This document shows positions 1-15,393 of a stretch of 55,000 nucleotides of DNA, piece by piece (within the stretch, counting starts at the first letter, position 1; every line of letters starts with the position of its first letter). The DNA is from Neocallimastix lanati (nom. inval.) (Eukaryota; Neocallimastigomycota; Neocallimastigomycetes; Neocallimastigales; Neocallimastigaceae). The stretch lies in contig JACVTC010000011.1 in assembly GCA_016946835.1 (NCBI GenBank), positions 1,225,001-1,280,000 on the forward strand. The letters run 5' to 3'. The translations under genes and the position numbers were made by a program. The notes beneath the pieces were generated by a model, which did no database searches, was not told where the DNA came from, and saw only the letters and a program-made list of their open reading frames with translations.

Positions 1-776
1 AATAATAATTAATAATAATAATTAATAATAATAATGAAAATAATAATGAAAATAATAAAATTAATTATATTTCAAATAGTAGCAAGCAAACTATATACAA
101 AAATAATAATAATCAAAATAAACCTAATAATTCAAGAAATAGAAATAATAAGAATATAAAAATCAAACACTGTCTCCTATGTAAAAAAGATGGTCATATT
201 ATAGAAGAATGTTACTATAGTCCATTCAATAAAAATAATAAAAATAGAAATACAACAAATAAATATAATAATAATAAAAATAATATTAACAACAAAAATA
301 AATTTCACTCTTATAAGATAAATGAAAATAATTCAGAATATTCATCAGACACAAATGATGATTACATTAATTTTACCGGAAATATATTTTTATTACAAAA
401 CAATATTAAATGTAACAATTTAAAAACAAATAATAAATATACAACATGGATTATAGATAGTGGTACAGGATTAAATTTAACCAACAACATAAACCAACTA
501 AATAATATTCAAAATTCTAATGATAAAACAATAATTTATCCAAATTGTTCTGGTACATATTTTGGAAGTTTTAAAAATAATAAATTCAAATTATCAAATG
601 TTCATTTTGCACCAAACATTAAAATCAATCTAATCTCAACACATCGTATCTTAAGTCTTGGTAATAAAATATTTATGGAAAATATCAATAAAAAAGATAG
701 ATTACAAATAATTAATAAAGATAATAATATTATCACCAATATTTATGCAAATGATGAAATTTTTATTTACATTTAA
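1..776 (+). pseudogene. copia Gag C-terminus (zinc knuckle) and aspartic protease
   Basis: The frame running to a stop near 776 encodes an Asn-rich stretch, then a CX2CX4HX4C knuckle at about 170-215 (reads CLLCKKDGHIIEEC). The knuckle is the RNA-binding nucleocapsid signature. At about 445-480 it reads TWIIDSGTGLNLT, where DSG is the retroviral-type aspartic protease active site, followed by the usual hydrophobic stretch reading IKINLISTHRI near 620-650. The stop at the end of protease is followed by the GAG-pre-integrase segment in another frame, so the polyprotein is broken here. A programmed frameshift is possible but would be unusual for copia, which is mostly one frame. Confidence 0.85.
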
Positions 777-2256
<1,480 letters not shown>

Positions 2257-3996
2257 TTGACGATAATAATAATATTGATGATAATAATAACAATATAAAA
2301 AATAATATAAAGAATAATAACAATTTTTCAGATAGTGATATTAATAGAAAAATAAGAATTCAAGATGATGAAGACTCAGGCGATGAACCAGACACACAAT
2401 CATTAAATATAAGAAAAGAAATATTATCTAAAAATAAAAACATTAATAAAAAACATAAAATTTTCAATATTATGACACAATGTCCAAGTATATATGAAGA
2501 AGTTATGATTTCAAAAGATTCAAAAGAATGGAACATAGCTATAAAAAATGAAATTAAAAATATGTACGATAAAAATGTAATGATTGGTAGTCAATATTGA
2601 TGATATAACAAAAAATGCAAATTATAGATACAAGATGGGTTTTAGTAATAAAAAATGATATTACTAAAAAAGCTAGATTAGTAGCAAAAGGTTGTCAGCA
2701 AAAGGAAGGTGAAGATTTTATTTCAACATATTCACCTACAGCACAATCTGATAGTTTAAGAATTACCATCGCAATAGCTTCAATAAATAAATGGAATTTA
2801 AAACAATTAGATATAAAAGCAGCATATTTAAATGCTGACCTTAATGAAACAATTTACGTTAAAATTCCAAAAAGAGATAAAAATTATAATAAAAATAAAG
2901 TATGGCTATTGAAAAAAAGCTCTATATGGTTTAAAACAAGCTGGACGTATGTGGAATGAAGAAATCACTAATTATTTAAAGTCAATTAGTTTTAAACAGT
3001 ATAAATCAGACAAATGCTTATTTGGAAAATATAATAAAAAAAAATAAATTAATAGGATTATTAACATTATACATTGATGACATTTTAATAACTGATGAAG
3101 ATTATGAAATCAAAAATATAATTAAGAAATTAAAAAGTAAATATACAACTTCAAAAGAATCTGATGTCAGAAAAATTATTGAAATAAATATATATAAAAC
3201 TAAAGATGGTTATAAAATAAATCAAGAAGATTATATAAATAAAATTATTAATAATTATAATATGAATAAAACTAAAATAATAAAATATCCATGTAGAAAA
3301 ATTTCAAATAAAGAAAGAAAAAATGTAAAACCTGTAGATGTTGGAAAATACAAATCACTTTTAGGTTCACTATTATATATTGCAATAAAATCTAGGCCAA
3401 ACATTTAATATGCAGTTAACCAAAAATTAAGAAATTGTGAACAATCAACAACTATAGACTATAAAGCATTACTACTGATATTACAATATTTAAAATCTAC
3501 AATAAATAAATCAATATACTATAATAGAAAAAAAAGATTAGTTGGATTTTCAGATGCTGATTACGCTAATGATGAAGCCACTAGAAGATCTGTAAGTGGA
3601 TATATATTCTTATTTGGAAATAGTCCAATTTCCTGGAATTCACAAATTCAAAGAAATGTTACATTATCAACAGCTGAAGCTGAATTTGTTAGTCTTACTG
3701 AATGCGCTAAACATGGAATATGGTTAAAAAATTTATTCGAAGAAATAACTAATAAGAATGTCTTAATAAAAATAAAAGTAGATAATAAAACTTGTATAGC
3801 AATAGCTGAAGATGAAAATGCTAAAGGTAGATGCAAACATATTGATACTAGATATAAATTTATTCAAGAAAGAATAAAAGAAAAGAATATAAAATTAGAA
3901 TATATTAGCACTAATGATATGTTAGCTGATCCTTTAACAAAACCAGTATCCGGTATTAACATTAAAAAATTCAACGATATAATTATTGATAATTAA
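2257..3996 (+). pseudogene. copia reverse transcriptase and RNase H, frameshifted
   Basis: Readable RT motifs in order: WNIAIKNEIKNM (about 2530), TRWVLVIKND (2632), ARLVAKGCQQKEGEDF (2672), LDIKAAYLNADL (2807; the first catalytic Asp), a frameshifted ALYGLKQAGRMWNEE (about 2918-2958), and LYIDDILIT (about 3068; the YxDD catalytic box). RNase H follows: GFSDADYAND (3543), STAEAEFVSLTE (3668), and the end reading MLADPLTKPVSG to the TAA at 3994-3996. Breaks include a stop near 2598, a slip near 2920, a slip near 3045 and TAA near 3406. No full-length product is possible. Confidence 0.92.
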
Positions 3997-4132
3997 AATA
4001 TAATATAAAATAAAATAAAATAAAATAATAAAAAATAAAAAATAAAAAATAAGAAAAATAAAAAATAAAAAAAAAGAAAATTAATAAAATAAAATTAAAA
4101 TAAAATAGATCTTATAAAGACATAATGTAATG

Positions 4133-4141
4133 TAGGAGGAA
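4133..4141 (+). promoter_or_regulatory. Polypurine tract of the copia element
   Basis: A purine run (TAGGAGGAA) sits directly before a TGTTAAAATA start about 140 bp after the pol stop. This is the usual place and form of the plus-strand primer that abuts a copia 3' LTR. Confidence 0.65.
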
Positions 4142-4317
4142 TGTTAAAATATAGTAAATAAAATTATATACATTATGCTTTATTATAAAATAAAATTAAT
4201 ATAAAATACATGTAATAGTTATTATTTAGAAAATGATTCTTTTTTATTAATTAAAATATTATTAAATATATAAAATATATAATATAAAATAATTAATCTG
4301 AGCCTCACTCATTGACA
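4142..4317 (+). repeat. Candidate copia 3' LTR
   Basis: The segment starts TGTTAA directly after the purine tract. The end proposed at 4317 (TTGACA) gives TG...CA termini with an imperfect short inverted repeat (TGTTAA/TTGACA). The 5' LTR is not in the window, so the right boundary is a guess and the LTR could run further. Confidence 0.5.
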
Positions 4318-4773
4318 ATATACAAAATATTAAATAAAAGAGGAAGACAGAATAATATATATATGCTTATTATTGATTTATAAACCTTTTTTTTTTTTTT
4401 TTTTCTGAAAAATTTAAAAAATTTTTTTAATAACACGATTTTTAAGTATTTCGATATCTACAGCCTAATAAATAGAAACGGGAAAAAAATATATATAATT
4501 TTTATTTTATTTATTTATCTCATTTTATAATGTAATTTCTTTATATAATTCTTTTTTTAACTTTTTTTTTAAACAATATTTTTATAATTCACACAATTAA
4601 AAAATAAAATACTTTACTAAGAGTTTACCTTATTGTTGAAATTTTTTTATTTTATTTTATTTTATTTTATTTTATTTTTTTTTTTATTATTGATATTTCT
4701 TATTAAAAATTAATTTTAGTATGTATATATTATATCAACCAAAAAAATTGATATTATGATAATTTGTATTATT

Positions 4774-4804
<31 letters not shown>

Positions 4805-5110
4805 TATTTATTTATTTTGTTATTAATAAGAATATGTACAAAATAGTTTTATATATGATTATTTTTCTTTTACTTTAAATTTATTTGTATGTATTTTTAT
4901 TTGCTTAATAAATAAATTAATATATATATATATATTAAAATATTTATTTTATTTATTTTATTTTTTTACTTATTTATTTATTTATTTATTATTATTATTA
5001 TTACTATTTTATTTATTTTATTTTATTTTTTATTTTTTATTTTTTATTTTTATTTATTTATTTTTTTTTTTATTTTAATTTTTAGTACTATTAATAATAG
5101 TATTATTATT
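4318..5110. other. Gene-free AT-rich spacer
   Basis: This stretch separates the retroelement from the 3' end of the kinase gene. It holds T runs (4387-4404), TTTTA and TTTA short arrays (about 4650-4690, 4770-4820, 4930-5080) and no coding signal on either strand. Sequence next to 5110 would be the kinase 3' UTR. Confidence 0.7.
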
Positions 5111-5452
5111 TTAATAACTTGTCTTATTGTTAGTTTGATTCGCTTCAGGATGGAAATAACTCATATAATCGTCATTATTATATCCTGAAGTTTCACTAAT
5201 ACCACTACTACTAAGACTTGTTAGAGATTTTGCTATAAATTTATCTGGTATATCAAGTTTGATAGGTTCATTATTTTGGGTAGGCGAATAAAATTGAGAA
5301 AAATTAACAAATTGAGAATTGGTATAATTTATATATCTTGGTGATAATTCAAAATCATTCACTGATTTTTCATTAAAATTAGTAGTGAAGTCTGCCATTA
5401 CAGTGCTACTACTACTACTACTACTACTACTACTAGTATTATTACTATTACG

Positions 5453-5485
<33 letters not shown>

Positions 5486-8400
5486 TTTTCCATACGAATT
5501 TGTACTATATTTTTCTTTAACAAATTTATTAAAAGAATTACGACTATTTAATTCATTTTGAGTTGGTAAAGCAGGTTTTTTCTGTAATAGTTGATCTTGA
5601 TTATTTTTAGTATTTAATTCATTACCTTCATTGGAATGTCGACTTCCTATAATACTATTTGCACCTCCACTTATATTACCTTCCTTATCTTTTTCATCAT
5701 TTTTATCATCATTATCATCTTCTTCTTCATTAGTGTCAATCATTGTTGTTATTGTTAGAGGTGAATTAGTTACAAGAGAAGAAGCAAGATGTGGTATTTC
5801 ATCTGTTGGAAATGTTTTACATTTAAGTGATGAACAGGTATACGATGAACTGTAATCCTCTTCGTAACCTTCTTCTTCATCAACACTTATTAAATTACTG
5901 GAACTATCATTGCCATCTTCATCTAAAGCAAAATGATTTGGAAAACTACCAGGTAAAGTGCTTTTTTTAGGTTTTGGTTTACCTTGAAATGGTGAAAATG
6001 CTTTTGAATTATCATTGATAGTATGAACCAAGGTATTCATCATACCTCCACTATAACTATTACTATATACCATATTATTTGTTGGAATTTTGGCACTTAT
6101 TGGATGTTCACTTTTTATAAAATCTTTTTTGAAAGCATCACTTGCTGAAGAAGATTGTAGTATTTGATTTTGTAAAATACTATTAGTTAATAACGAAGGA
6201 TTAGATTTTGATGAATAAGAATTTAGATTTTTTCTATAGATAAAACTAAATTCTTTATTACTCTTTTTATTTTCACTTTCATATTCTTCTTCTTCTTCTT
6301 CTTCTTCTTCTTCTTCTTCTTCCATTATTTGATTTTTTGAATTTGAAGGAGAATTAGAATTAGGACTTGATATTTCTAAAATATTTTTATTACTATAAGA
6401 CGATTTAGTACATTTTATTGGACTATTATTATATGATTTACAACCACTAGTAAGCATTTGTTTTTGTGTTATTGTTGATAACATTGGACTATTTTTCTTC
6501 ATTATTCCATTTAAAAGATCTTTTCTAGAACCTGTAGCCCAAAAACTTCGATTATTGACATTTGTTGTAAAAGAAGATCTAATTGGTGCTGAAAGTGGTT
6601 GAAAATCAAACTTTTTACCTTTAGAACTAGTAGCCCATGGCTCTGCATATGGGCAAAATACCGTTTCATCATTAAAAATATTATTTCTATAATGATTAGT
6701 TTTATGTTTTCGTAATAGTAAATACCATGTAGCACTTAATTCATTACAGGAATGATTTTTAATGGATTCTTTTATTGCATTAGTATTGAATCCTATCCAT
6801 TCTAATTTTTCCAAAAGTTTTTTTTCTGTTTCATCAAAAATAAGTTTATCTTCTTTATTCTTATTAAGATTAATAAATAAATTTTGCTTCATTCTTCCTT
6901 TATGATGATTACTTAACAATTTATTTACTTTATTTAATGAATTATTGCTACTTTGTAAACTTGAAATATTACTGTTAAAACTATTACTACTTTTCAAAGA
7001 TTCATTATTAATTAATATTGAATTATTACTTTCACTAATATCCTTATTTTTATTATTACTCAAAGATCTTTCATTATTTTTCAATGAATAATTTAAATTT
7101 AAATCAATACTTTCTAATGATTTTATATCATTTTCTGATTGACCATTTAATTTAGCATTGTTTATATTTATTGATGATATAGATAAATTAGAGGTTTGGG
7201 CATTATTTATACTATCTTCTTGTGGTAATTCCATCCATTTATGTTTTAAAATTTCTTCTATGGTTATTCTCTCTGAAGGTTCAATTTTTAAAATTCTTGT
7301 TATTAAATCTTTACAATCTTTCGTTTGTAATTATGATTTTTTTTGTAAAAATATAATATATATTAACAATTGGAAATATAACAACAACAACAATAATAAT
7401 AATGAATAATAATTATTTATATGTTTAAATTTATAATATTATTATATTATATTAATAATAAATAATATTTTCAAAATGATATAATTATTTATTTTATTTA
7501 ATTTATTTTACCATCAGATATAAAATCAGGAATTTCATAATTTAAATTTAAAATTTTTTGATGAATCACATCATCTGATTCATCATCAAAAGGTAGGGTA
7601 CCACATACCATAGTATAAAGAATAACACCTAATGACCATATATCGGCACCTGGTCCATTATATTTTTTTCCTGATATCATTTCTAATTAATTATATTAAA
7701 TTATAAAAAATAAATTATGTATATAAGTATATAACAACAAAAAAGAATTAAATAATATAATAAAAATAATTAATAATTGTTATATAAAAAAGCATATAAA
7801 TATTATATCGGGATTAATATTATTACAATATTAATTATAGTAACTTTAAATTATTTTATTAAATGAACTAACCAGGTGCAGAATATGCTATTGATCCACA
7901 ATAAGTATCTAACAATTTTGAAGAAGAAAATTCTTTTGTAAATCCAAAATCACTTAATTTTATCTTAAAATCACTACTTAATAAAACATTTTCTAATTTT
8001 AAATCCCTTTTTAAAATTTTATTAAATAAATAAATAAATATATATATATATATAATAAAATAAATAAAATAAAATAAATGAAATAAAATAAATAAAATAA
8101 AATAAAATAAAAAAAATAAAATAAATATTTAATAAATAAATATTACAAATAAATAATTGTTTTATAATAATAAGTATATTGAAAAATTTTATATTATTAT
8201 TTATTTATAAAAATGAAAAAAAATAAAAATAAAAATAAAAAATATCAAAAATTAATTTTACCTATGTACAAAATTATGTTGATGACAATATTGGACAGCT
8301 TCTACTAATTGTTTAAACAGTCTTTTTGCTGTAATACTTTTCTCATTAATTCTTCCATATTTTGTTATAAAATTAAAAAGTTCACCTTCCTCTGCATACT

Positions 8401-8956
8401 CAATAATCATATATATTTTTGTTTCAGATGTAATAACTTCATAGAGTTGAACAATATTTGGGTGAATTAAATGTCTCCATGTTTCAATTTCTCTTGCCAC
8501 AATAGGTGCATGTATTTTATCAACTATTTTTATAGCAACCTTTTAATAATGAAATTTAATTAACATTTTTACATTAATAATACTTTTAGAAATATATTAT
8601 TAATTATTACCTTTTGACCTGTTAATTTGTGGATACCAAGTTTAACTTTCCCAAAAGAACCTTACATTTATTTAGTACAAATATTATTACTTAATATATA
8701 TATATATATAATATATATATATATAATATATATACCTTTTCCCAAAGTTTTTCCAATGTGATAACTACCAATTGAATTAATATTTGAAGTTCTTAAATAT
8801 TTTAAAAGATCTGAATCAAGAGTCTTTATATATTAATATTTTATTTATAAAGAGATATTAATATTATATGTCTATACATATAATATAAAAATAATTTCTT
8901 TGTATATATAAATATATGTTAATACATACAGCTTTCTGCTTGATGTAACTTTTCAT
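5111..8956 (-). CDS. CAMKL (SNF1/MARK/Kin4-like) Ser/Thr protein kinase with UBA-like segment
   Basis: Seven exons joined on the minus strand: 8956-8930, 8823-8736, 8660-8611, 8539-8262, 8006-7873, 7682-7512, 7317-5111. All junctions are GT/AG and frame is kept; product 984 residues. Kinase domain at about 30-278: GKGSFGKV loop (37-44), VAIK Lys59, Glu72 in helix C, HRDLKLEN (147-154), DFG (167-169), T-loop LDTYCGS with Thr182, APE (191-193), and an HKWM end. All catalytic residues are present, so it should be active. A UBA-like segment at about 411-455 (ending [13 protein letters not shown]) resembles that of MARK and SNF1-related kinases. The remaining C-terminus is low complexity: Glu run, Asn run, Ser run. 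Family is secure. The exact orthologue (Kin4, Ppk9, Hsl1 or other) is not. The first exon codes only nine residues, so its start is the least sure part. Confidence 0.9.
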
Positions 8957-9080
8957 ATTAGAATTTATATTTAAAGAATTTTGAATTTTATTTTATTATA
9001 TCTTTATCTTATTTTATTATTTCTAAGAAATATTAAAGTTGTTATATACTTATTTTTTTTATAATATTAATTCAATTAAA

Positions 9081-9111
<31 letters not shown>

Positions 9112-9804
9112 TTTTTGATTAAAATTACGAATAGTAAAAACAAATATTGATTATTATTAAATATGAAATTCGCATATATATATTTTTAAATATAAATAAA
9201 TTCTTGTTTTAAATTTTAATTATTATATTCTTTTTCTTTTCTTTTTTTATTATTTTTATTTTTAATTATGACTATTATTTATTTATTTTTTATGCTTTTT
9301 TTTTTCTTCCTATTAATTTTTACTTCTTATCTAATTGTTTTATTCAAAAATAATTAAGGATATTATATAATACTATTTATTATTTCAACTTTACTTTATA
9401 TAATGAAATAATTTGAAAAACATTGAAAAAATGAAATCTTTTCTTCTTCTTTAATATATTATTATTATTATTATTTTATCTATTGAATAAATTTGGTTTT
9501 TTGAAAACAAAAAAAAACTTTTAAACATTAATTGATAAATTTAATATTAGAATTACTATATATTATCTTCTATTTCTATATTATATTAAAAAAAAAAAGT
9601 GATTTTTTGGAATTAATAATCAAAAATAATAATTAAAATGTTTCATATATTCTATTTCATTGTTGATGATTTTATTTTTAAAATTAATTGAAATTTCAAA
9701 ATTGAAATTTCATAATTTAAAATTTCTAAATTATAACTTTGATTTTATTTCTTTAATTATAAAATAAAACAAAATAAAAAAAAATTACAAAATAAAATTA
9801 TACA

Positions 9805-9849
<45 letters not shown>

Positions 9850-10280
9850 AAAAAAAAAAAACTAGTATATATTTATAATTTTAATTTATTTCAATATAAT
9901 AATTTAATATATTATTAATATTATATTTGATTGAAATATGTATTATTCATATATATTAATATATATCATATTAATATATATCAATTTTCTTTTTATTAAA
10001 TTAACATAAAAAAATATATAATATTTTAAAATATATATATAATATTTATAATAATAAAAAATAATTCAAAATAAATTTAATATATATTATAAATATAAAT
10101 AATTAAAATTATAAATATAAATAATACTCTATATATTAAATTCTATTCTATTCTATTATTTTCTTTATAATTAAAAAATTTAAAAAAAAATGAAATCTTA
10201 AATATATTATTAATAGTTATCATTAATAATAATAATAGTATTATAATAATAGTATTATAATAATAATAGTATAATAATAG

Positions 10281-10332
<52 letters not shown>

Positions 10333-12029
10333 TAATTAATTTTTTTATTTTTTTAATTGATGATGGTAATTATTGATAAGTTTTGATTATATTTTATATA
10401 TTATGTATATTATGCGATTTTTTTTTTTCTAGTTATACTATGATTTAATTTTGTATTTTAAAACATTTATGAAATATAAATATATTGAAAAAATATGAAA
10501 GTATATTTTTAATTAATTATAATTTTAATATTAATACTAAATTTATTATTAATTAACTTTAAAATAAAATTAACTATCGACTATTATTTACTATTAGCAA
10601 AACATAATTTTTTTATAATATATTTTTAATTATCTACTTATTTAGATTATTTTACTAACTTTTATATTATAAAACAGTAAAATTTTAATAATGAATAGTA
10701 CTTTATTTGTTATATATGAACATATTATTTAAATATTATTTATTATTTATTTTTTATTTATCTTATATGATTATTAATTACTTTTTATATAAATTATTAT
10801 TAATATAATAATTATTATTTTTCACAATTATTATGCCGTTATTTCTGTTATTATTTATTTTTATTTATTAATAATCAAATATTAATTAAAAATAATATTC
10901 ATAATACTATCAAAATAATAATGATTACCTTTATTACAGTAATAATAATTAATTAATAATGAATTAATGAAAAAAAAAAAAAGTTTTAAAACAAAATTTA
11001 AACTTTTTATATTATTTTAATTAAATTTATATTGAATTTACATATAATTAATATATTTGAATATAATTAATTGAAATATTAGTGTAAATATTTATTTATT
11101 AAATAAATATTCCATTTTAAATAATTTTAATATATATTAATAGAAATAATAATTTCATGTAATTTTTTTATTATTTTTTAATTCTTATTTTATATTTAAA
11201 TGTTAAAATTGATGTACATATATTGAAATTTTTAAATAATATATTTCTTTATATTCTAATATATTGGATTAAAACCTTACATATATTATATATTTACTTT
11301 CTGTGTATTATTTTATATAGGTAATACAATTTTTTAATTAAATTATCCACAATTTCAATATCTATTAAAATTTTTAGAAAATGACAAATAGCCATAGATT
11401 TTTTTTTTTTTGAGTTTCTGTTTTTCAGAAAGAGGGTGAATAAGTGAAACTTTTATAATAAGGGTATTTAGCATCAATATAAATTATGACTTCTATAACT
11501 CAAAGATTCAGAATTAATTTCATAATTTTATTTATATTTCTTTATATCATGACAACAGACTCAGATATATATAAATAGAAAAAAAATCCACAAGGAAAAT
11601 AATCTTTTCTTTTGTATTAACTATAAAATGTTGAATGGAGGGAATAATGAAATAAATTTTTATAAAGGGAAAATTTGATTGATAGCATAACAAAAAGGTA
11701 AAGATTAAAAGAAATAATATAAATTAATGATTATTTAAAATATATATATAATATATAAACTATTCAGTATATATACTTTATTTTTTTTTTTATTTTTTAT
11801 TTTATTTTATTTTATTTTATTCAATTATTTTTTTTTTTTTTTAATTTTTATTTTATTTTATTTTATTCAATTAATTAATCACAACTTTATATACTAAATC
11901 TTTTCTATCTTATTTATTTATTTATTTATTTATATATTTATTTATTTATTTATTTTATCATAATAATACATAAATATTTTTAACAATAACAATATATAAT
12001 TCTTAAAATTTATGATATTAATTTCATTA
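8957..12029. other. Gene-free spacer upstream of the kinase
   Basis: About 3 kb with no coding signal found on either strand. It should include the kinase promoter, but no specific element is recognisable. It holds a poly(A) run at 9812-9861, an AAT array at about 10268-10331, AT-dinucleotide runs (about 9081-9101) and T runs. A slightly less AT-rich patch at about 11390-11700 has no recognisable content. Confidence 0.7.
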
Positions 12030-12036
12030 ATAAAAT
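12030..12036. repeat. Target-site duplication, left copy (ATAAAAT)
   Basis: These seven bases directly before the left GGGG terminus are identical to those directly after the right CCCC terminus at 17656-17662. They are AT-only, so chance identity cannot be excluded, but the position at both termini supports a duplication. Confidence 0.6.
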
Positions 12037-12057
12037 GGGGGGTGGTGCGTTTCGGAA
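12037..12057 (+). repeat. Left terminal inverted repeat of the MULE
   Basis: It reads GGGG, then a variable GGTGGT, then GCGTTTCGGAA. The right end, reverse-complemented, reads GGGG, AGAGC, then the same GCGTTTCGGAA. One base of length difference lies in the variable middle. Confidence 0.75.
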
Positions 12058-12130
12058 TGTGGCTTTAAATATTTTTACATAAATTTTCATTTCGGAATGT
12101 GGCTTATATTATTTTTTTATAAATTTTTAT
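12051..12130 (+). repeat. Subterminal tandem repeat, two 40-bp units
   Basis: Two copies of a 40-bp unit, each starting TTCGGAATGTGGCTT (12051 and 12091), lie next to the left TIR. A degenerate inverted copy of the core (GCCATATTCTGAA) lies near 12248. ATGTGGCTTATAT recurs in the same orientation near the right end (about 17610). Such clusters are typical transposase-binding sites; that role is inferred. Confidence 0.7.
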
Positions 12131-12544
12131 TTATGAATATAATATTTAAATATTAAAATAAAATGGCACATATAATTTCTTTGAAAAAATAATTATTAAA
12201 AATATTTAAAATGTGATATATTTCAAAAAAAATAATGATTTACATTCGCCATATTCTGAAAATTTTTATTTATTTATTAATTTATTCATTTAATTATTTA
12301 ATAATAATATTTAATAATATTTCTTTTTATACTATTTTCTAATTATAAAGTTTGTTTATTATATGGAAATATAATAATTTACATTAATTTAAAATACTGT
12401 AAAAATTATAATAAAATTCATGTTAATATATATGAATATGCTATATCATTTACTTTATTATATAATTTATTTGTTGCTAAATTCAGTTTTTATATTAATT
12501 TCATATCAATATCTTATTTATTTTATTTTATCATATTATATATT

Positions 12545-14540
12545 ATTATTTCACTGCATATTTATTTTATTTTATTTTATTTTATTTTATTTCGATTGAT
12601 ACTTGCAATTTATTATAATTCACATATTTATTTTATTTTATTAGTACTTGTATTTTTATTATAATTCAAATATTTATTTTGTTTTATTTTATTTTATTTT
12701 TATTAATACTTGTATTTTTATTATAATTCAAATATTTTTTTTATTTTATTTTATTTTATTTTATTTTATTTTATTTTATTTTTATTAATACTTTATTCCT
12801 TTATATTCACTATTTATTTTATTTTATTTTATTTTATTTTATTTTATTTTATTTTATTTTATTTTATTTTATTTTATTTTATTTTATTTTATTTTATTTT
12901 ATTTTATTTTATTTTATTTTATTTTATTTTATTTTATTTTATTTTATTTTATTTTATTTTATTTTATTTTATTTTATTTTATTTTATTTTATTTTATTTT
13001 ATTTTATTTTATTTTATTTTATTTTTATTAATACTTTATTCCTTTATATTACTTCACTATTTATTTTATTTTATTTCTTTTATTTTCTTTTATTTTATTT
13101 TATTTTTATTAATACTTTATTCTTTAATATTACTTCACTATTTATTTTATTTTATTTCTTTTATTTTATTTTATTTTATTTTATTTTATTTTATTTTATT
13201 TTATTTTATTTTATTTTATTTTATTTTATTTTATTTTATTTTATTCAATCTGTACTTCATATTTATATTTCAATATTTATTCATTTTATTTTATTGTATT
13301 TTATTTTATTTTATTTTATTTTATTTTATTTTATTTTATTTTATTTTATTTTATTTTATTTTATTTTATTTTATTCAATCTGTATTTCATATTTATATTT
13401 CAACTATTTATTTTATTTTATTCATTCTGTATTTCATATTTATATTTCAACTATTTATTTTATTTTATTCAATCTGTATTTCATATTTATATTTCAACTA
13501 TTTATTTTATTTTATTCATTCTGTATTTCATATTTATATTTCAACTATTTATTTTATTTTATTCAATCTGTACTTTATATTTATATTTCAACTATTTATT
13601 TTATTTTATTCATTCTGTACTTCATATTTATATTTCAACTATTTATTTTATTTTATTCAATCTGTACTTTATATTTATATTTCAACTATTTATTTTATTT
13701 TATTCATTCTGTACTTCATATTTATATTTCAACTATTTATATTATTTTTATTTTATTTTATTTTATTTTATTTTATTTTATTTTATTTTATTTTATTTTA
13801 TTTTATTTTATTTTATTTTATTTTATTTTATTTTATTCAATCTGTACTTCATATTTTTATTTCAACTATTTATTTTATTTTATTTTATTCAATCTGTACT
13901 TCATATTTATATTTCAACTATTTATTTTATTTTATTCATTCTGTATTTCATATTTTTATTTCAACTATTTATTTTATTTTATTCAATCTGTACTTTATAT
14001 TTATATTTCAACTATTTATTTTATTTTATTTTATTCAATCTGTACTTCATATTTATATTTCAACTATTTATTTTATTTTATTCATCCTGTACTTCATATT
14101 TATATTTCAACTATTTATTTTATTTTATTCATCCTGTACTTTATATTTATATTTCAACTATTTATTTTATTTTATTCATTCTGTACTTCATATTTATATT
14201 TCAACTATTTATATTATTTTTATTTTATTTTATTTTATTTTATTTTATTTTATTTTATTTTATTTTATTTTATTTTATTTTATTTTATTCAATCTGTACT
14301 TCATATTTTTATTTCAACTATTTATTTTATTTTATTTTATTCAATCTGTACTTCATATTTATATTTCAACTATTTATTTTATTTTATTCATTCTGTATTT
14401 CATATTTATATTTCAACTATTTATTTTATTTTATTCAATCTGTACTTTATATTTATATTTCAACTATTAATTTTATTTTATTCATCCTGTACTTCATATT
14501 TATATTTCAACTATTTATTTTATTTTATTTTATTTTATAT
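12545..14540. repeat. ATTTT pentanucleotide arrays with interleaved 47-bp minisatellite
   Basis: Blocks of uninterrupted ATTTT (longest about 12811-13024) alternate with about 22 copies of a 47-bp unit. The unit begins TTCAATCTGTACTTCATA, ends in ATTTTATTTTA, and starts for example at 13374, 13421, 13468, 13515 and 13562. A higher-order unit of about 473 bp is visible: the segment from 13703 recurs from 14176 with the same order of unit variants and the same following ATTTT block. The 47-bp unit itself ends in ATTTT units, so the minisatellite probably grew from the microsatellite. Long open frames here are repeat artefacts. Confidence 0.93.
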
Positions 14541-15393
14541 ACTTATACTTCTATATTATTACATTCTGTATTTTTTTCATTTTATTTTTAAATATTCTTT
14601 TTAAAATTCTTATTTCCTTTTTAATATTTTTTTATCTAATATTTTAAATAAATTTTATATAATACGAAAATCTTTTTTACTCAGGAGCATTATATTTAAC
14701 TTGATAAGGAAAGATTATTTGAAAATTTAATTATAAATATTAAATTAAAACTTTTTTTTAGTAATAGTAATAATAACAATAACATTTTTAAACATAAATT
14801 TCTATTAAATAATAAATAAATTATTTTAGATATTTATATTATACAAATCTAATAAACTAACAAAAAGAGCATTACTATTTTTACAAATAGTAAAGTTTTT
14901 TTTAGAAAGCCTGATAGAAATAATTTAAAATATTAATTATTTTCTTTTATAAGTATTATAATACTTAAATATCATTATATATATTTAAAATGTATATTTG
15001 AATATTTATTAAAAATATGAAATATACATTAAATATATTTTTAAAAAATATATTAATTTAATAATTGGTTTATTTTATAAAAATTATTTATTTATTTATT
15101 AATTTACTACAATATAAAATAAAAATAATGCGAAATGCAATACATTCATATTTTTAATATTTTATAATACTAATATATAATAATAAAGACATCTTTTAAT
15201 TTTATTTAATAATCTTTAATTAAGTAAAAAATATTTAAAATAAATTTATAAAAAAAATTTTTTTTTAATATTTTTAAGCTAACCCTATCAATAAATATTA
15301 AATAAATTTCAATATTGAATTTCTTATTAAATAAAAAAATTTAATTTTCAATTAATTGTAATTATGATTTTGAAAGGATTTTAATAATTATTT

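Noticed and set aside
12545-14540. CRISPR-like regular repeats
   Set aside because: Units are contiguous with no unique spacers and lie in a eukaryotic transposon.
12710-14604. Very long open frames (586 and 436 codons) of Phe-Tyr-Ile-Leu repeats
   Set aside because: They are ATTTT and 47-bp repeats read as protein; stop-free only because the repeats lack in-frame stops.
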